NCBI GenBank assembly: GCA_043228905.1
Contig: JBHGNT010000001.1
Span: 1,922,001-1,986,000, forward strand
Source of the DNA: Azolla caroliniana
Taxonomy: Eukaryota; Polypodiophyta
DNA: 64,000 nt
Direction: 5' to 3'
The position numbers and the translations under genes were made by a program. Numbering within the stretch: position 1 is the stretch's first letter; every line of letters begins with the position of its first letter. Shown in pieces: positions 37,877 to 48,620 of the stretch. The notes below the pieces were generated by a model. That model had not been told where the DNA came from and made no database searches. It saw only the letters and a list, made by a program, of their open reading frames with translations.

Positions 37877-38945
37877 GATAGAAGAGAATAATGAGCTGCC
37901 ATTAGTATAAGATTATTCACCATGAATTGATCGAGTTCTTCTTTCTCCTCGCCAACTAGTGAACTGTTATGGCCGAGAAGCTCATACTTAGCGATAACCT
38001 GAGGAGCTTGAGCGATCTGAGCATCAATACGAGGTAACTGATCCACAGGAGTAGCAATACGAAGACAAGAAACATGAGCAGCCAGCAATTGACTGTACAA
38101 AGGATGCATCGATATGTCGGCTTTTAATCGTGAACTCCATAGATTATTGTTATTATTACTGTTGCTGTGATTGCTGCTGTTATTGTTCTGATGAATATTC
38201 TCTGCAGAAGGTTGAGGTCCGGCATGGCTGTGACCACCTGCTGCTGCAACTGCCGCGGCTTCTTCAGCATCGATCAAATCGCTGCTATTTGCAGTATCTG
38301 AGTGAAGGTCGACCATCAGGTTTCCATGGCCATGTCGAGCTGATGCAGAGCTGATCGGTGCTGATAATAATTTATTAGAATTAGGAGAGTTAAGGACAGG
38401 AATTATCTGATGGTGGTGTTGTGGAAGGTGGTTATGAAGATGAGAAGCAGCTGCAGTATTGTTAACGATGTCTGCAGAAGATAATTTGGTCGCCATAGAC
38501 ATGGTAGGTGAGGCGGAGCTCTGCATTAACCAAGGGTTGGGACTGGGGTTGGAATTAGGGTTATTGCTTGGGCTAGGGCTCGATTTAGGGTTAGGGTTGG
38601 AATCAGCAGAAGCAGAAGTCTGATTAAGGTGCAAGAAACTGCACTGCACGCACTGAGATCCAGATTCGGCTCCACACCATTTCCTGTGAAGCGATGCAGG
38701 GTTGGAAGCTTGATCATTTTCTGTCACCTACACAGACGGAAGACCATGAAGATTCAGAAGAAGATTCAGAAGGAAGGAAGGAAGAATCGACGATGGATGG
38801 GTGAAAATAACTGGAGAAGAAGAAAAGGCATTAGATACTACGAATAGCAAAATTATGATTTTACTTTCCTACTGTAGCAGAAGAGGCGGTTGAGAAATTA
38901 GGAAGCAGAAGGAGGAAGGTTTAAAAGGTTTAATGGAGAAGGGAA

Positions 38946-39001
<56 letters not shown>

Positions 39002-39187
39002 CTGTGCAGCGCCGCTGAGCCAAGTGGGCGCAAGGAGCTTATTATTATTATTATTTGTAGGGGGAGGAGGAGTATTGTTATTGGAGTTGTTGTTGTTGTT
39101 ATTATTGGAATTAGAATTAGCAGTAGAATTAGAATTAGGGTTTGGGGTCGTGGTAGCGGAAGGATCGTACGAGGTCTTGTCCTCCAT
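30143..39187 (-). CDS. KNAT3: Class II KNOX (KNOTTED1-like) TALE homeodomain protein, 6 exons
   Basis: Transcription factor of the class II KNOX group, which promotes differentiation and, in known cases, pairs with BELL homeodomain proteins in the nucleus. Exons in transcript order: 39187-39002, 38727-37921, 35674-35554, 35223-34973, 34707-34576, 30283-30143; all GT-AG, matching phases, 545 codons. KNOX1 spans about 263-312 ([35 protein letters not shown]), KNOX2 about 322-371 (ELDQFM joined to [21 protein letters not shown]), then the [14 protein letters not shown] class II linker, ELK about 447-468 and the TALE homeodomain about 469-531 with the loop P496-Y-P498 and recognition helix [11 protein letters not shown]. 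The last exon ends SKRKRKR-like basic residues and TAA. The N-terminal 260 residues are rich in Asn, Ser, Pro and His, fitting the KNAT3/4/5 subgroup rather than the short KNAT7. The start is ATG 39187; the upstream in-frame codon is GTG. Introns are 274, 2246, 330, 265 and 4292 bp; the last splits the homeobox. Confidence 0.96.
30865..32189. repeat. Four-copy tandem array, unit about 332 bp, inside KNOX intron 5
   Basis: Units begin GCTTGTGTACTCAACC at 30865, 31194, 31526 and 31858, so periods are 329, 332 and 332. Copies 2 and 3 are nearly identical; copy 1 is the most diverged. Each unit ends with a GACAAGGAGTATATATGACTAC block. Neither strand has a continuous frame. The array makes up about a third of the intron. 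Confidence 0.93.
32745..32951. repeat. Three-copy tandem array, unit 69 bp, inside KNOX intron 5
   Basis: Units start CTATGATGTCCACTAT at 32745, 32814 and 32883; they are almost identical. Because 69 is a multiple of three, a minus-strand frame stays open across the array (repeating [19 protein letters not shown]), but there is no start context or family match, so I treat it as noncoding. Confidence 0.93.
36431..36479. repeat. (AG)n microsatellite in KNOX intron 2
   Basis: About 49 bp of uninterrupted AG, next to the 181-bp duplication. Confidence 0.95.
36480..36826. repeat. Two-copy tandem duplication, period about 181 bp, KNOX intron 2
   Basis: Copy 1 from 36480 (TCAGCCCACTCTAAATGAAAA) and copy 2 from 36661 (TCAGCTCACTCTAAATGAAAA), each ending GCCATTCAAGATAGAT. 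Each is preceded by AG repeats, so slippage between the two AG tracts is a plausible origin. Confidence 0.88.
37225..37525. repeat. Purine-rich local repeat, units at 37225, 37314 and 37431, KNOX intron 2
   Basis: Units begin TTCATT and continue with a GAAGAAAGAA-type run, an AATTAGCAxTCTC block and CTCCATGGCAACAAGC (second and third units). The first unit is only partly preserved. Confidence 0.75.
37796..37872. repeat. (AG)n microsatellite in KNOX intron 2, about 50 bp past the splice donor
   Basis: About 77 bp of AG (CT in the transcript). On the transcript it lies about 49 nt after the end of exon 2 (37921), so an unspliced frame would read Ser-Leu repeats. Confidence 0.95.
38949..38999. 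repeat. (AG)n microsatellite abutting the KNOX exon 1 donor
   Basis: About 51 bp of AG on the plus strand, TC on the transcript. It begins two bases into intron 1, directly after the GT of the donor at 39001-39000. Confidence 0.95.
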
Positions 39188-39238
39188 AGCCACCGGCAGC
39201 AGCAGCAGAAGAAGAAGAAGCAGTCTGCAGAGAAAACG

Positions 39239-39250
39239 AAAACCCTAAAA
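39239..39250 (+). promoter_or_regulatory. Telo-box-like element in the KNOX 5' leader
   Basis: AAAACCCTAAAA on the plus strand, about 52 bp upstream of the KNOX start codon. Matches the plant telo-box core AAACCCTAA. Function is inferred. Confidence 0.45.
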
Positions 39251-39454
39251 AATAAAAGAAGAAAAAAAGAAGAAAAGAAAAGGGAAGAAGGGGAAAGGGT
39301 AAGAGGGGTAGAGGGGGGGGTTAATAATAATAAGTAGAATTCATGGTGGCAGGCAGTAAAGAAAAAATAAAGAAAAGCAAAGAAAGAAGGAAAGATAGAA
39401 AGGTGTTCTTCTGCAGACAATTTGAGACAAAAGAGAAGGCAATGGAAGCAGAAG

Positions 39455-39503
39455 CTCTCTCTCTCTCTCTCTCTCTCTGCGTCTGTGTGTGTGTGTGTGT
39501 GTG
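39455..39503. repeat. (CT)n then (GT)n compound microsatellite upstream of KNOX
   Basis: CT run at 39455-39478 and GT run at 39485-39503, about 270-315 bp upstream of the KNOX start codon; probably promoter or 5' leader. GA/CT repeats are common near plant transcription starts. Confidence 0.9.
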
Positions 39504-39788
39504 ACAGTGAAGGGAAAAGGAAAGGGATGAAGGCAAACGAAGAAGACGACTTCTTTTAATTAATTCCATGTTTTCTTTATTCCTTATTTTATTTATCTAA
39601 TTATCTCTCTTTATTTTATTTATCTAATTCTTAACAAACTTTTCCTGTTTGTTTTTTTCTTTCTTCTACCTTTCGGACCGCCTTTTCCTTCTCTTCCCCT
39701 TCATAATTAAATTCTTCTTCTTCTTTTTTATTGTGTCTTTTATTTTAAATAATGTCGCATTGCTTTTCTGCTTTTTCGTTCTTGCGTC

Positions 39789-39814
39789 GCCCCCCCCCCC
39801 CCCCCCCCTCCCCC
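39789..39814. repeat. Poly-C tract in the KNOX upstream region
   Basis: Nineteen C residues, one T, then five more C residues, about 600 bp upstream of the KNOX start. The length of a homopolymer like this may also reflect assembly uncertainty. Confidence 0.9.
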
Positions 39815-41825
39815 GAAAAATCTGTGTCCTAACCAAACCCTCTTTTTTTTCATTTTGTCTTATTTTGCTTTTTCCTTCTTTTTAAAAAAAATAACTACTT
39901 TTTCTGGGTTTTCTTCTTCTGCATTTTCGTTTGGATTGTCTCATTTTGCTTTTGCTTTTGCTTTTGCTTTTCCTTCTCTCTTTTTTAAAACAAAATACTT
40001 TTTTTCACTTTTCTAACCAACAAACTACCGGGGTCCCCAAATAAATAAATAAATGAATCAATCCAAGCAAGCAATGCCACGCCCTCCACGAATGTCTTGA
40101 CCAACCAACGAATGGCGTTACCCCACGGACACACATATACCGACAGTTCCACACACGGTAATGCCCCGGCCGCCCGTCCACACTGACCAAAATAATTGCC
40201 ATTGATCGCCCACCCGAGCTCTGTTGCCACCCAAAGAGTTTACGTGTCTTTGTTTGGGAATGGAAGCCCACACACACACATACATATGTGGGTGTTGGTA
40301 CCACCAAGTCATTATTGACTTTCTGACCCAAGAAAATCATCATCATTCATTTCCCCTTGGATGCCCACATTGAATGTGGCACACAACCATTGGTCTCATT
40401 AAAAGAAAAACAAATGTGGAGCATGAAATCTGTGGTGATGTAACGCCACATCATTGGCCACACGAAATGTAGGGGGTGTGGTGGATGGCTAAATTCCATG
40501 TTTCAGATCAAATCATTGGGCAATCATAATGTGGAGCTAGAAACCTGAGTAAACTTGTCCATACAACACAACATAATTGGCCAAAATTCTTTGAGCGCGC
40601 AAGCAAAGATAATATCATTTGTCGCCAAAACACTCTCTCTTAGCTAGCTCATTATGTGATACGCACGTACCATGTCCTTGGTAAATATATGCTTTAACGG
40701 TTGACTTTGCAAGGAAAAATACTATATAAACCTTCGACTAACTTTTTTTGGTTGCTATTAACAACACATGTTTAAATGTTCTATTGAAAGGTGCGTTTTC
40801 ATTATTACAAATTCCAATAAACAAGTCTTCAATTCCCAAATGCAAATGCAAGTTTCAAATATTACAAAGTTCGCAAGGGACAATTCTTTTCTCTTGGGTA
40901 CAAGGTGGATTGTGGTTCCTCTTTGTTTTAGATGCTTCCCCAATCATTACCCTATTCACTTTAGATATCAATACTTGCAAAACACTTTTAAGTTTTGGTC
41001 ATCACTATTCCATGCTGATCAAGATGGCAATGTTGATAGTTCAACAATTTAATGGTTTGGCGTTCTTTCTCTGTCTTTGCTTCTAAGAGTAGATATTCAT
41101 ACCACGAAGAGGGGTTGGATGTTTGGCTTATGCAAGGGGATGAATACCTTTCCAAGCATTTGGCCTCTTTTTATGTATACATATAACCTTCGATTATACA
41201 AGAGCAAAATTAGCATGATCCAAGGTATATTGGTTTTTCTGTGCTCAACCTGCGTTGCCGTTTAGCCCATCAGAACCCATCATGCTTTGATGTTCATCAA
41301 TCATCACATTGTGCTCGAGATGACAATCTTGATTCGATGTGGAAATTTTCCTTACACCAACTCATCATAGTATTGGTATGATAAGATGTTGACATTGGTA
41401 AATGAATATTTGTTGTACTTTTATCCTCAAATAGTGATGCCATGCATGTTTGATGTGGACACAAACTTTGGACTCTCTTGATCATACTACTATTCCACGA
41501 TGGATATTGATACGGTAAATGAAGGTGCATTGCAATTGTTGATGTTCTAAATAAAAGTAACTCCACTTCATGCATGCCTGACCACGAATGAATGAATAAA
41601 ATACCTAGGCCCAAAATTAGGTTAATTAAGTTTAATACTAAGAGATTAGTGCTGAGTCTACAATGTATAGCGAGGATCCAACAATGCCGACAGTGGACAC
41701 CATAAAGGTTAAATTACTATTCCTTAAACAACTTTCTGCACGAGGACTCCCATTCTAAATATTTTCAAGATGTAAACCTCGTAAACATGATATTTTGGCT
41801 CCATGAATTATAGTACACCGCCTTG

Positions 41826-41857
<32 letters not shown>

Positions 41858-42375
41858 GACTTTTTAGGGTTCTATGTCACTATATGCCCACACTCCAGGG
41901 GGTTCAAATAAAAGACTCATTGTTGTACTTTAGAAGATGTCACTGTTGGATGTCAAGGTCGGCCACATGACTTTCTTGCCTTTACAAAATAGCCTTACCA
42001 ACCTCGCCGAACAACCTTTCATGTAAAATTATTGATTGTATGAAAACAAAACACTCTATTAGTGCAAAAAACATATCAATTGTGCCTAAGAAAATAGTCT
42101 GTGGAACTCATGAAAGTGCCCACACATGTACGTGCAGAACACATGGCTGAGGCACATGCCCAAACAAATGAAACTAGAAAATTGACTCTTGCCTTCCGCT
42201 TTTGGAGGTATGAACAAACTCCATGCTTAACATCAAGTTGAAAACGCTTTGTAAATGTCCCCATTATGGCATAACCCAAACATCTCAAAGAAATCAAAAT
42301 CACCCCTAACATGAGAAGTTGGCACAACTTATGTATACTAAGCAAAAAAAAGGTGTTAATCAACTACCTGAAACA

Positions 42376-42409
<34 letters not shown>

Positions 42410-44509
42410 ATAGAGCTTTTGAATCCATTAAGGTGCAAGTGGAAGCATGGTTTAGTCCCAAATCTTTTTCTGGAATAAAGTTTGTCATTCAAGAGTTGTC
42501 GAACTTGTTCAACTAATAAAATGTTTTGAATTTAAGGGATAGCCTTCAAACAATTTCAAATCATTATTTCAATTTCTTGAGTGTCACCTTTTCAATACTT
42601 TCCAACAACTACTTCACCATCTCGATACCTGTGTCCAAGACAACTTTTTATGCGTTACTCTAAGCATTCTTGTGCTCGTACCTAATCAAGATAGAGTTTT
42701 CATTGATCTCCAATGGTCTCTTATATGACTCTATTTGTTTGAGACATATGTATGGGCAAATTGCAATACATGTTTTTTCTTACATTGTAATTTATGGATA
42801 CAAACCTTATTTATGTACACAAATATTATTTGTTCACGTGTGCAAACTGTAATAGTTTGTAATTTCTATGTAAACGCGGTGTAGATTTTTCTAAACCCGA
42901 AAATGCTTGGTCGTTGATTTCTCTCTACATTTATACGAGTGGCCTCTAGGTTTTCTCCATATACACGTCTGTGTATGTATTTATATGTGATTAGAAAAGC
43001 TAACAACTTTTGTTTTTTGGGGCATTATACATATTTCACATCTTTGTTTTAACACATTGAACTACCGCCACCTTTCCATAAGTGTCCATCTTGCCTTAAT
43101 GAGATTTTTCTCCTTTTATATATAAAAAAAACATTGTGGTTTTCCCCCTCGAACATTTAGGAGTTCTCTATAATATAATCCAAAGTTCAAACCCCTCTCA
43201 ATCCCAATGATTGACAATTCTCTCGATGCACCCACCCAACCCTACTCTCCCACAACACACCACACGTTCTTATCATATATCATAAATGTGGTCCGAGCCG
43301 ATCTTCAATCATTTTTCCATCTATCTCCATCCAGCTACTATAAACGAGACACATGGAATACATCCATGCCCACTTTACATCAAACTATTCCATATTTGTT
43401 CAATGATATTTCTTATCATATGGAAGTTTTTATCTCTATATTATACCTCACATACAACTTTATGGCAATTTATATTCATCTATCTATCTCCCTCCACCAC
43501 ACCACACACATAGACACAAGTCTTACGATTGTTTTTCCTTAGAACACACATCTTTCTTTGTGTTATTCCTTTCACATCCAACTCTTTTTATCTCCATTTA
43601 TCTAGAGAGAGAGAGAGAGTGTGTGTGTGTATCATACTTTGGACAATTGTACCTCCTCTTTAAAATATAAGCATATAAAGCATGCATCGCCACCGACGAG
43701 TACATGCATATATTGCATATGCTAACCTTTCGGCTATTCAAACCCCTCAAAAAACATGAGCATAAATTCAATGTGTGTGAGTTGTCTATTGCCTCCAAAT
43801 TATCACCAAAATTAGATGTTGATGCAATATCTCGACGTGTCCTACCTTGGAGTAATGCTCTAATACCCTATTCAAGTGGGCACTTTTTTGTTTTATATAT
43901 AAATGGATGGATGGATGGATTATAGATGAATAGTTATGCACCATTTCAATGTCTTTATTGTCTACTATAAAAATAAACTTCTAACAAACTTACCTTTTGA
44001 TGGACATTTCCTACCTAAATATCACCTATCGTGTTCCTTTCAAGGTTCATTTGATTTATTATGATCTATTTTGAATTTTAGTGTCAACTTAGCTCCCAAA
44101 CTCATTTGCTTTTGTATATGTAATGTATTTGAATATTGTTGCTTTCTTACTCCAACACTTCCATGTTATTCCAAGGTAACTCTTTTGATTGTGAATGCTT
44201 CATGAGACAATCTTGCCATGACATTGTGTGGGCCTGAATAGAATTGCAAAAGAGGTTATTTTTTGTGTGTGTAAGGAATTTAAGCTTTTTTTCCACACTA
44301 AGATGCATGTGCACTCACTCATGCGAGCACATAAAATGATGCGACAAAGACCATTCCAAGGTTAAATCCCCATCAACATGTAGGGCCAAACAACCAAGGA
44401 GCCAACCACCACCCCTACCAAAACATATATGTACATGCTCACCTTCCAATTTGTGAGATGATACCCATCAAGGAAGGTACATATTAGTCCAAAACAATGT
44501 ATTCGTGAT
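39815..44509. other. Intergenic spacer: KNOX distal promoter and beyond
   Basis: AT-rich spacer with T-rich runs near 39840-40000 and (CT)n microsatellites at 41827-41858 and 42378-42407, GA/GT at 43605-43630 and a GGAT run near 43905. Open frames are short, with no recognised family. Confidence 0.55.
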
Positions 44510-45116
44510 TTACAACTAGATAATGTCTTGCTTAGTTTTGGTCATGCGTGTTAGAGTGAGTTCAATACACATCCATAGAACATTGTTCTTCACAATTGGT
44601 CAATCACGATGTTTTCATTTTTTAGACCTTGATTTCAAAGGATAAACTCTCACAAAAAGTAGGTTATTTTTGTTACATGTCATAAGAGAGCAATAGTACA
44701 CTCCCAAATGTTCAAGTAAAGGGCAAGATGGGGGTAATTATGAATACATTGAGAGAATATTCCATATGAATGAAGGAAACATGAACAACAAAAAACTATA
44801 CTGAATATTTCTTGCTTACAACTAGATAATGTCTTGCTTGGTTTTGGTCATGCGTGTGAAGAGTGAGTTCAATACACATCCATAGAACATTGTTCTTCAC
44901 AATCAGTCAATCAAGTTGTTTTCATTCTTTAGACCTTGATTTCAAAGGATAAACTCTCACAAAAAGTAGGTTATTTTTGTTACATGTCATAAGAGAGCAA
45001 TAGTACACTCCCAAATGTTCAAGTAAAGGGCAAGATGGGGGTAATTATGAATAGATTGAGAGAATATTCCATATGAATGAAGGAAACATGAACAACAAAA
45101 AACTACTGAATATTTC
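44510..45116. repeat. Two-copy tandem duplication, period about 306 bp
   Basis: Copy 1 from about 44510 and copy 2 from about 44816, both running from TTACAACTAGATAATGTCTTG to an AAAAACTA-CTGAATATTT end. The copies are nearly identical over most of their length with a handful of substitutions and 1-2 bp indels, so this is among the youngest duplications here. No coding content recognised. Confidence 0.93.
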
Positions 45117-47583
45117 AAAGCTATCAATAAACCCAAATAGAATAAATGCTTGGAATGGGGTTGAGGACACGGATTAAACTCTCTTATGAAGCAAAATATT
45201 TGTTTGTTAAACCAAGATGGAGGCATAAGTTTGTTTGCATATATATTGTACGAGTGATGGAAACACTTCAATAAATAAGATGGGGTTCAAAGCTAACTTG
45301 ACAACTATTGTGTTTGCGAAAAGTTGGAAGACATGTATGGTAACTTTTTTCTACATTTGTCTACAAGTTTCAATGAATATCCCTCCATTGTCAGCCAAGG
45401 TAAGTTCTGGGAGGATGGTTGGTCACTTTGCTTTATTGTCCTCTACAATCACTAAAAGGGAAAAAAACAACATGAAGGGCATGACTTTTCTTGTTGGGCA
45501 ATTCACAACTCTATACCTATCTTTCGCAAACAAACCTTACAAAGATTTTTATGTTGGTCATTACATTGCGTGACATTATGAAATTCCGTTCTACTCACAA
45601 CTCTCACTCTATATCTTTATGGGTCCGTCTATTCATAATGTCATAGTGTCTATCATGAACTAATTGACACCATGGATAAGACACCCACGTAACATTGATG
45701 GCAATGTTGTCCTTGGTGCATGAAGTTGAAGTCATTGCTTGCGATTGGAAATTGTATGCTATGATGTATGTGTTTGAAGACACGCATGTGATTATTAATT
45801 AATGTCCTCCGGGGGCGACTAGCATAACCTACGGATTTTGAAATAGATGGATGATAGGGGGAAGCTTTGTCATTTGTGTGCAGCCATTTGAGGAATTTCG
45901 TTGATTGGTTCATTTTGTTATCATTAGTGGGAAATATCCCCACTTGCCTTGTGTCCAAGAGATCTACATTCTCTTATGTTCATATTTGTGTAATGGGGTT
46001 TGAATTGTGGGTCGGACTTTTTCTCAAGATGCCTATATTTTGCAAGCTTATGATAATCATCTCTTGATATATGCCCATTCGCGTTTGTATACATGTGTAT
46101 CATATTCTTGTATATTTGTGCTTTTATGTGACAGTGCACATATTTTATCGTGTGGGAACAATGTTGCACACAATGATTGTATGTCAACTAGGCATGTCCC
46201 AGCGAGCTGAAGATTACAAAACCTATTCCTAAAGGAAGTCCCTATTTGTCTATTTAGTATTTAGATTAGGCGTGTTGCAATTTACCAATTATCCCCAAGA
46301 CTTTTGTGCACAAATTCCTCACTAAAACCTTCCCTAATACTTATTCATCGAAAAGAAGATAATTCCACGACCTTTGAGAATGCCCAAACATCTCCAAACT
46401 TTAGGTGAAATGTAAATCAAGAGACTAGGGACTTTGTATGTGTAATTGGTAGATACAAGATGTTTGAGATTGATGTGTTCAACCACCTTTGGCCAACTCG
46501 ATACACCATAACAAGGTTATTTTTGCTGATACTTTGGGGAAGTGAAGGGGTTTTATCATATTTTGAAACCATCAGAGGCCCTATTTGGTTTAGGATTTGG
46601 ACAATTGTTATTTCCATTGTTAATGTATCACTATTGCGCATAAACCCTCATTTTCCCAAGGGTAACAACATCTTATACTTGTTAACAAACCAAGGAATTG
46701 TTTCAATAACCTTTTGAGTCAACTTCTATCATCAATAAATAATCAAATTTGTGTTCGCTTCCTAGATATGATTGAATGAATGGTGTCCCATTGATTAATG
46801 ATATGTTTGGAACCGACAGGGAAGAAATATCATTATCACGCTTGGAAAAGACTTATCTCAATAATACACTTATGTGTAGTTCAACACTAGTTTTTCAAGG
46901 TTTGTTCTCTCAAGTTATATGAATATAGGACAAGTTTGAGCCTAAACTAGTTTACAAGTTACCATGACATTGTTTGTCCTTACATTAAGGATCCGAAAAA
47001 GTGGAGATGTTGAGAAGGTTTTTTATGCATGAGGTCATAAAAAGACTATAGTCGGTGTATTAGTAATTATCATGACTCTTATTACAACCGAAGAGATCAT
47101 GCATGCCGAATAAAGTAAGTTCTAATGAACCACTTAAATTTGCCTAGTCAATGCCAATTTCTTAAAAGACCAAGCACTAGAATAGTTTGCATGAGACACA
47201 ATGTGTTATATGTAATGAAATAGCAACGATAAAATAGTCAATAGAAAAATAGTATACGCATCATGTGTTTAGGTAGATAAAGCAATTTCAAACATATGGT
47301 AAAGCATCATCTTCCGAGATATTATCACAATTGATGATTGAAAAAGCCTCGAAAGCTAATAGGAATGTGGGAAATTGACTATTATCTTCAAACAGTTCAG
47401 TAAAGAAAAAGAAGTGATGGGCAATTGCTCGCTTGTTTTGAAGATAGCAAACAAATTATAGCAATAGGACAAACTTATGATTGCTTCAAATCTCTTTTCC
47501 TATGATGTTTACAAGCTCACTCAATAATTGTCACAAGTTAGCTGAAGACATTTGTATGCCAAATGCATGTGCACATGTGTAAT
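45117..47583. other. Intergenic spacer
   Basis: AT-rich DNA. A plus-strand stretch near 45400-45440 reads GKFWEDGW, which resembles the FWED-W motif of plant LINE reverse transcriptase ORFs, but it is isolated and frameshifted, so at most a decayed LINE scrap. Nothing else recognised. Confidence 0.5.
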
Positions 47584-47600
47584 AAGATAAGGGGATAGAA
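47584..47600. repeat. Left target-site duplication of the LINE insertion
   Basis: AAGATAAGGGGATAGAA, repeated exactly at 48604-48620. Confidence 0.9.
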
Positions 47601-48603
47601 CATGGGATCCAGGGGGTTGGCTTTGGTCACACTCCTTGGGGGAAAAGATCGTAAAGGTCTCCTTTTTTCAGTACTCAGTAAAACTTGGAAGATCATTACT
47701 GCTCTCTCATAATGGAAAGATACCAGCGGCTCAGAAACATTGGACCAATTGGGGTGTTTCCACTTTGCATTTGAGAACCTATTGGAAATGGATATGGTCA
47801 TTCAAGGGGCCAACTAAATTTATTCTCTTTCGATGGTTATTAGTGCATATGGCTCTACCAATTGGTCATACATTGAAAGGGAATGTGACACCCAATTTGT
47901 GGCAATGTGCCATTTGCCATGAACCTCAAGAGACTACCAAGCATGTCTTATGGTCTTGTTCTTTTGCTCAACAAGTATGGAAGAAAGTCGTGTCTTTATT
48001 CCTAACAATAAATGTAGGTTGCTTATTCTCATGGGGATCAACGATGTGGGGAGTATTACACTCCGGTTTAATGTTGTATGAGGCAAACGATGTTCATGAG
48101 GCAATGACAATACATAATGGAAGATTGATATTAGTTAGTCCTTTCCAGCAACCTCGAAAGCATGTGCGATCCGTCCAAATTTGGAAAACTATGTCCACAA
48201 TAACATTATGGGTATTATGGAAATATCAATGTAAACGACTTTATGATGGGGTAGACATTCATGTCTCAGATGTGTTGTTTGAGTTATGGGAGAACTTGTT
48301 GGCTGTAGTCCGTGGTCAATATGACAATATGCAGGGTTCCCCAGATACTATGATCAAGAAAAGGAAAAAGCTTCTTCACTTATGGAAAAAGGTGCCCCTG
48401 TTTACAATGGTAGCTCAAGAGCCTCAATGGCAATATCGACTTCCATGGACTCTTTGAATATCACAAATGTAAACATCCTCGTATTTTATATCAGTGTATA
48501 AAGAAAGTTGTAACCTTCTTGGTTGCTAGGTTCAAGTTGTAGCCTTCGGGCGTTTTGGTCTTAATACTATTGAAGAAAATGTTGTATAAAAAGAAAAGAA
48601 AAG
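47601..48603 (+). mobile_element. 5'-truncated LINE (non-LTR retrotransposon) insertion
   Basis: About 1.0 kb between two identical 17-bp direct repeats. It carries the last part of a LINE ORF2 (zinc-binding RT-associated domain), a 3' untranslated region of about 145 bp and an A-rich tail ending AAAAAGAAAAGAAAAG just before the right repeat. Truncation at the 5' end, an A-rich 3' end and a long target duplication are the hallmarks of target-primed reverse transcription. Confidence 0.93.
47604..48457 (+). pseudogene. LINE ORF2 C-terminal fragment with zf-RVT domain
   Basis: Uninterrupted frame of about 280 codons to TGA at 48455-48457, without its own start; the reverse transcriptase and endonuclease are missing upstream. 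It holds the plant zf-RVT block: WKWIW, FKGPTKFILFRWLL, then a Cys/His set C-A-I-C, ETTKHVLWSC, FAQQVWKKV. The C-terminal part has an IWKTMSTITLWVLWKYQCKRLYDG block typical of the tail of plant LINE ORF2. An intact frame over this length fits a fairly recent insertion. Not expected to be expressed as a functional protein. Confidence 0.9.
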
Positions 48604-48620
48604 AAGATAAGGGGATAGAA
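48604..48620. repeat. Right target-site duplication of the LINE insertion
   Basis: Exact copy of 47584-47600, directly after the A-rich tail. Confidence 0.9.

Noticed and set aside
38869-39420. 183-codon minus-strand frame over the KNOX first exon and leader
   Set aside because: Wrong frame relative to exon 1; composition is poly-Leu/Ser/Ile from simple repeats.
45235-45573. Possible gene or LINE fragment
   Set aside because: Only one short FWED-like motif, in a different frame from the open stretch; too little to call a mobile element.
46460-46717. 85-codon hydrophobic plus-strand frame
   Set aside because: No recognisable motif, splice context or neighbour support; expected by chance in this much AT-rich DNA.
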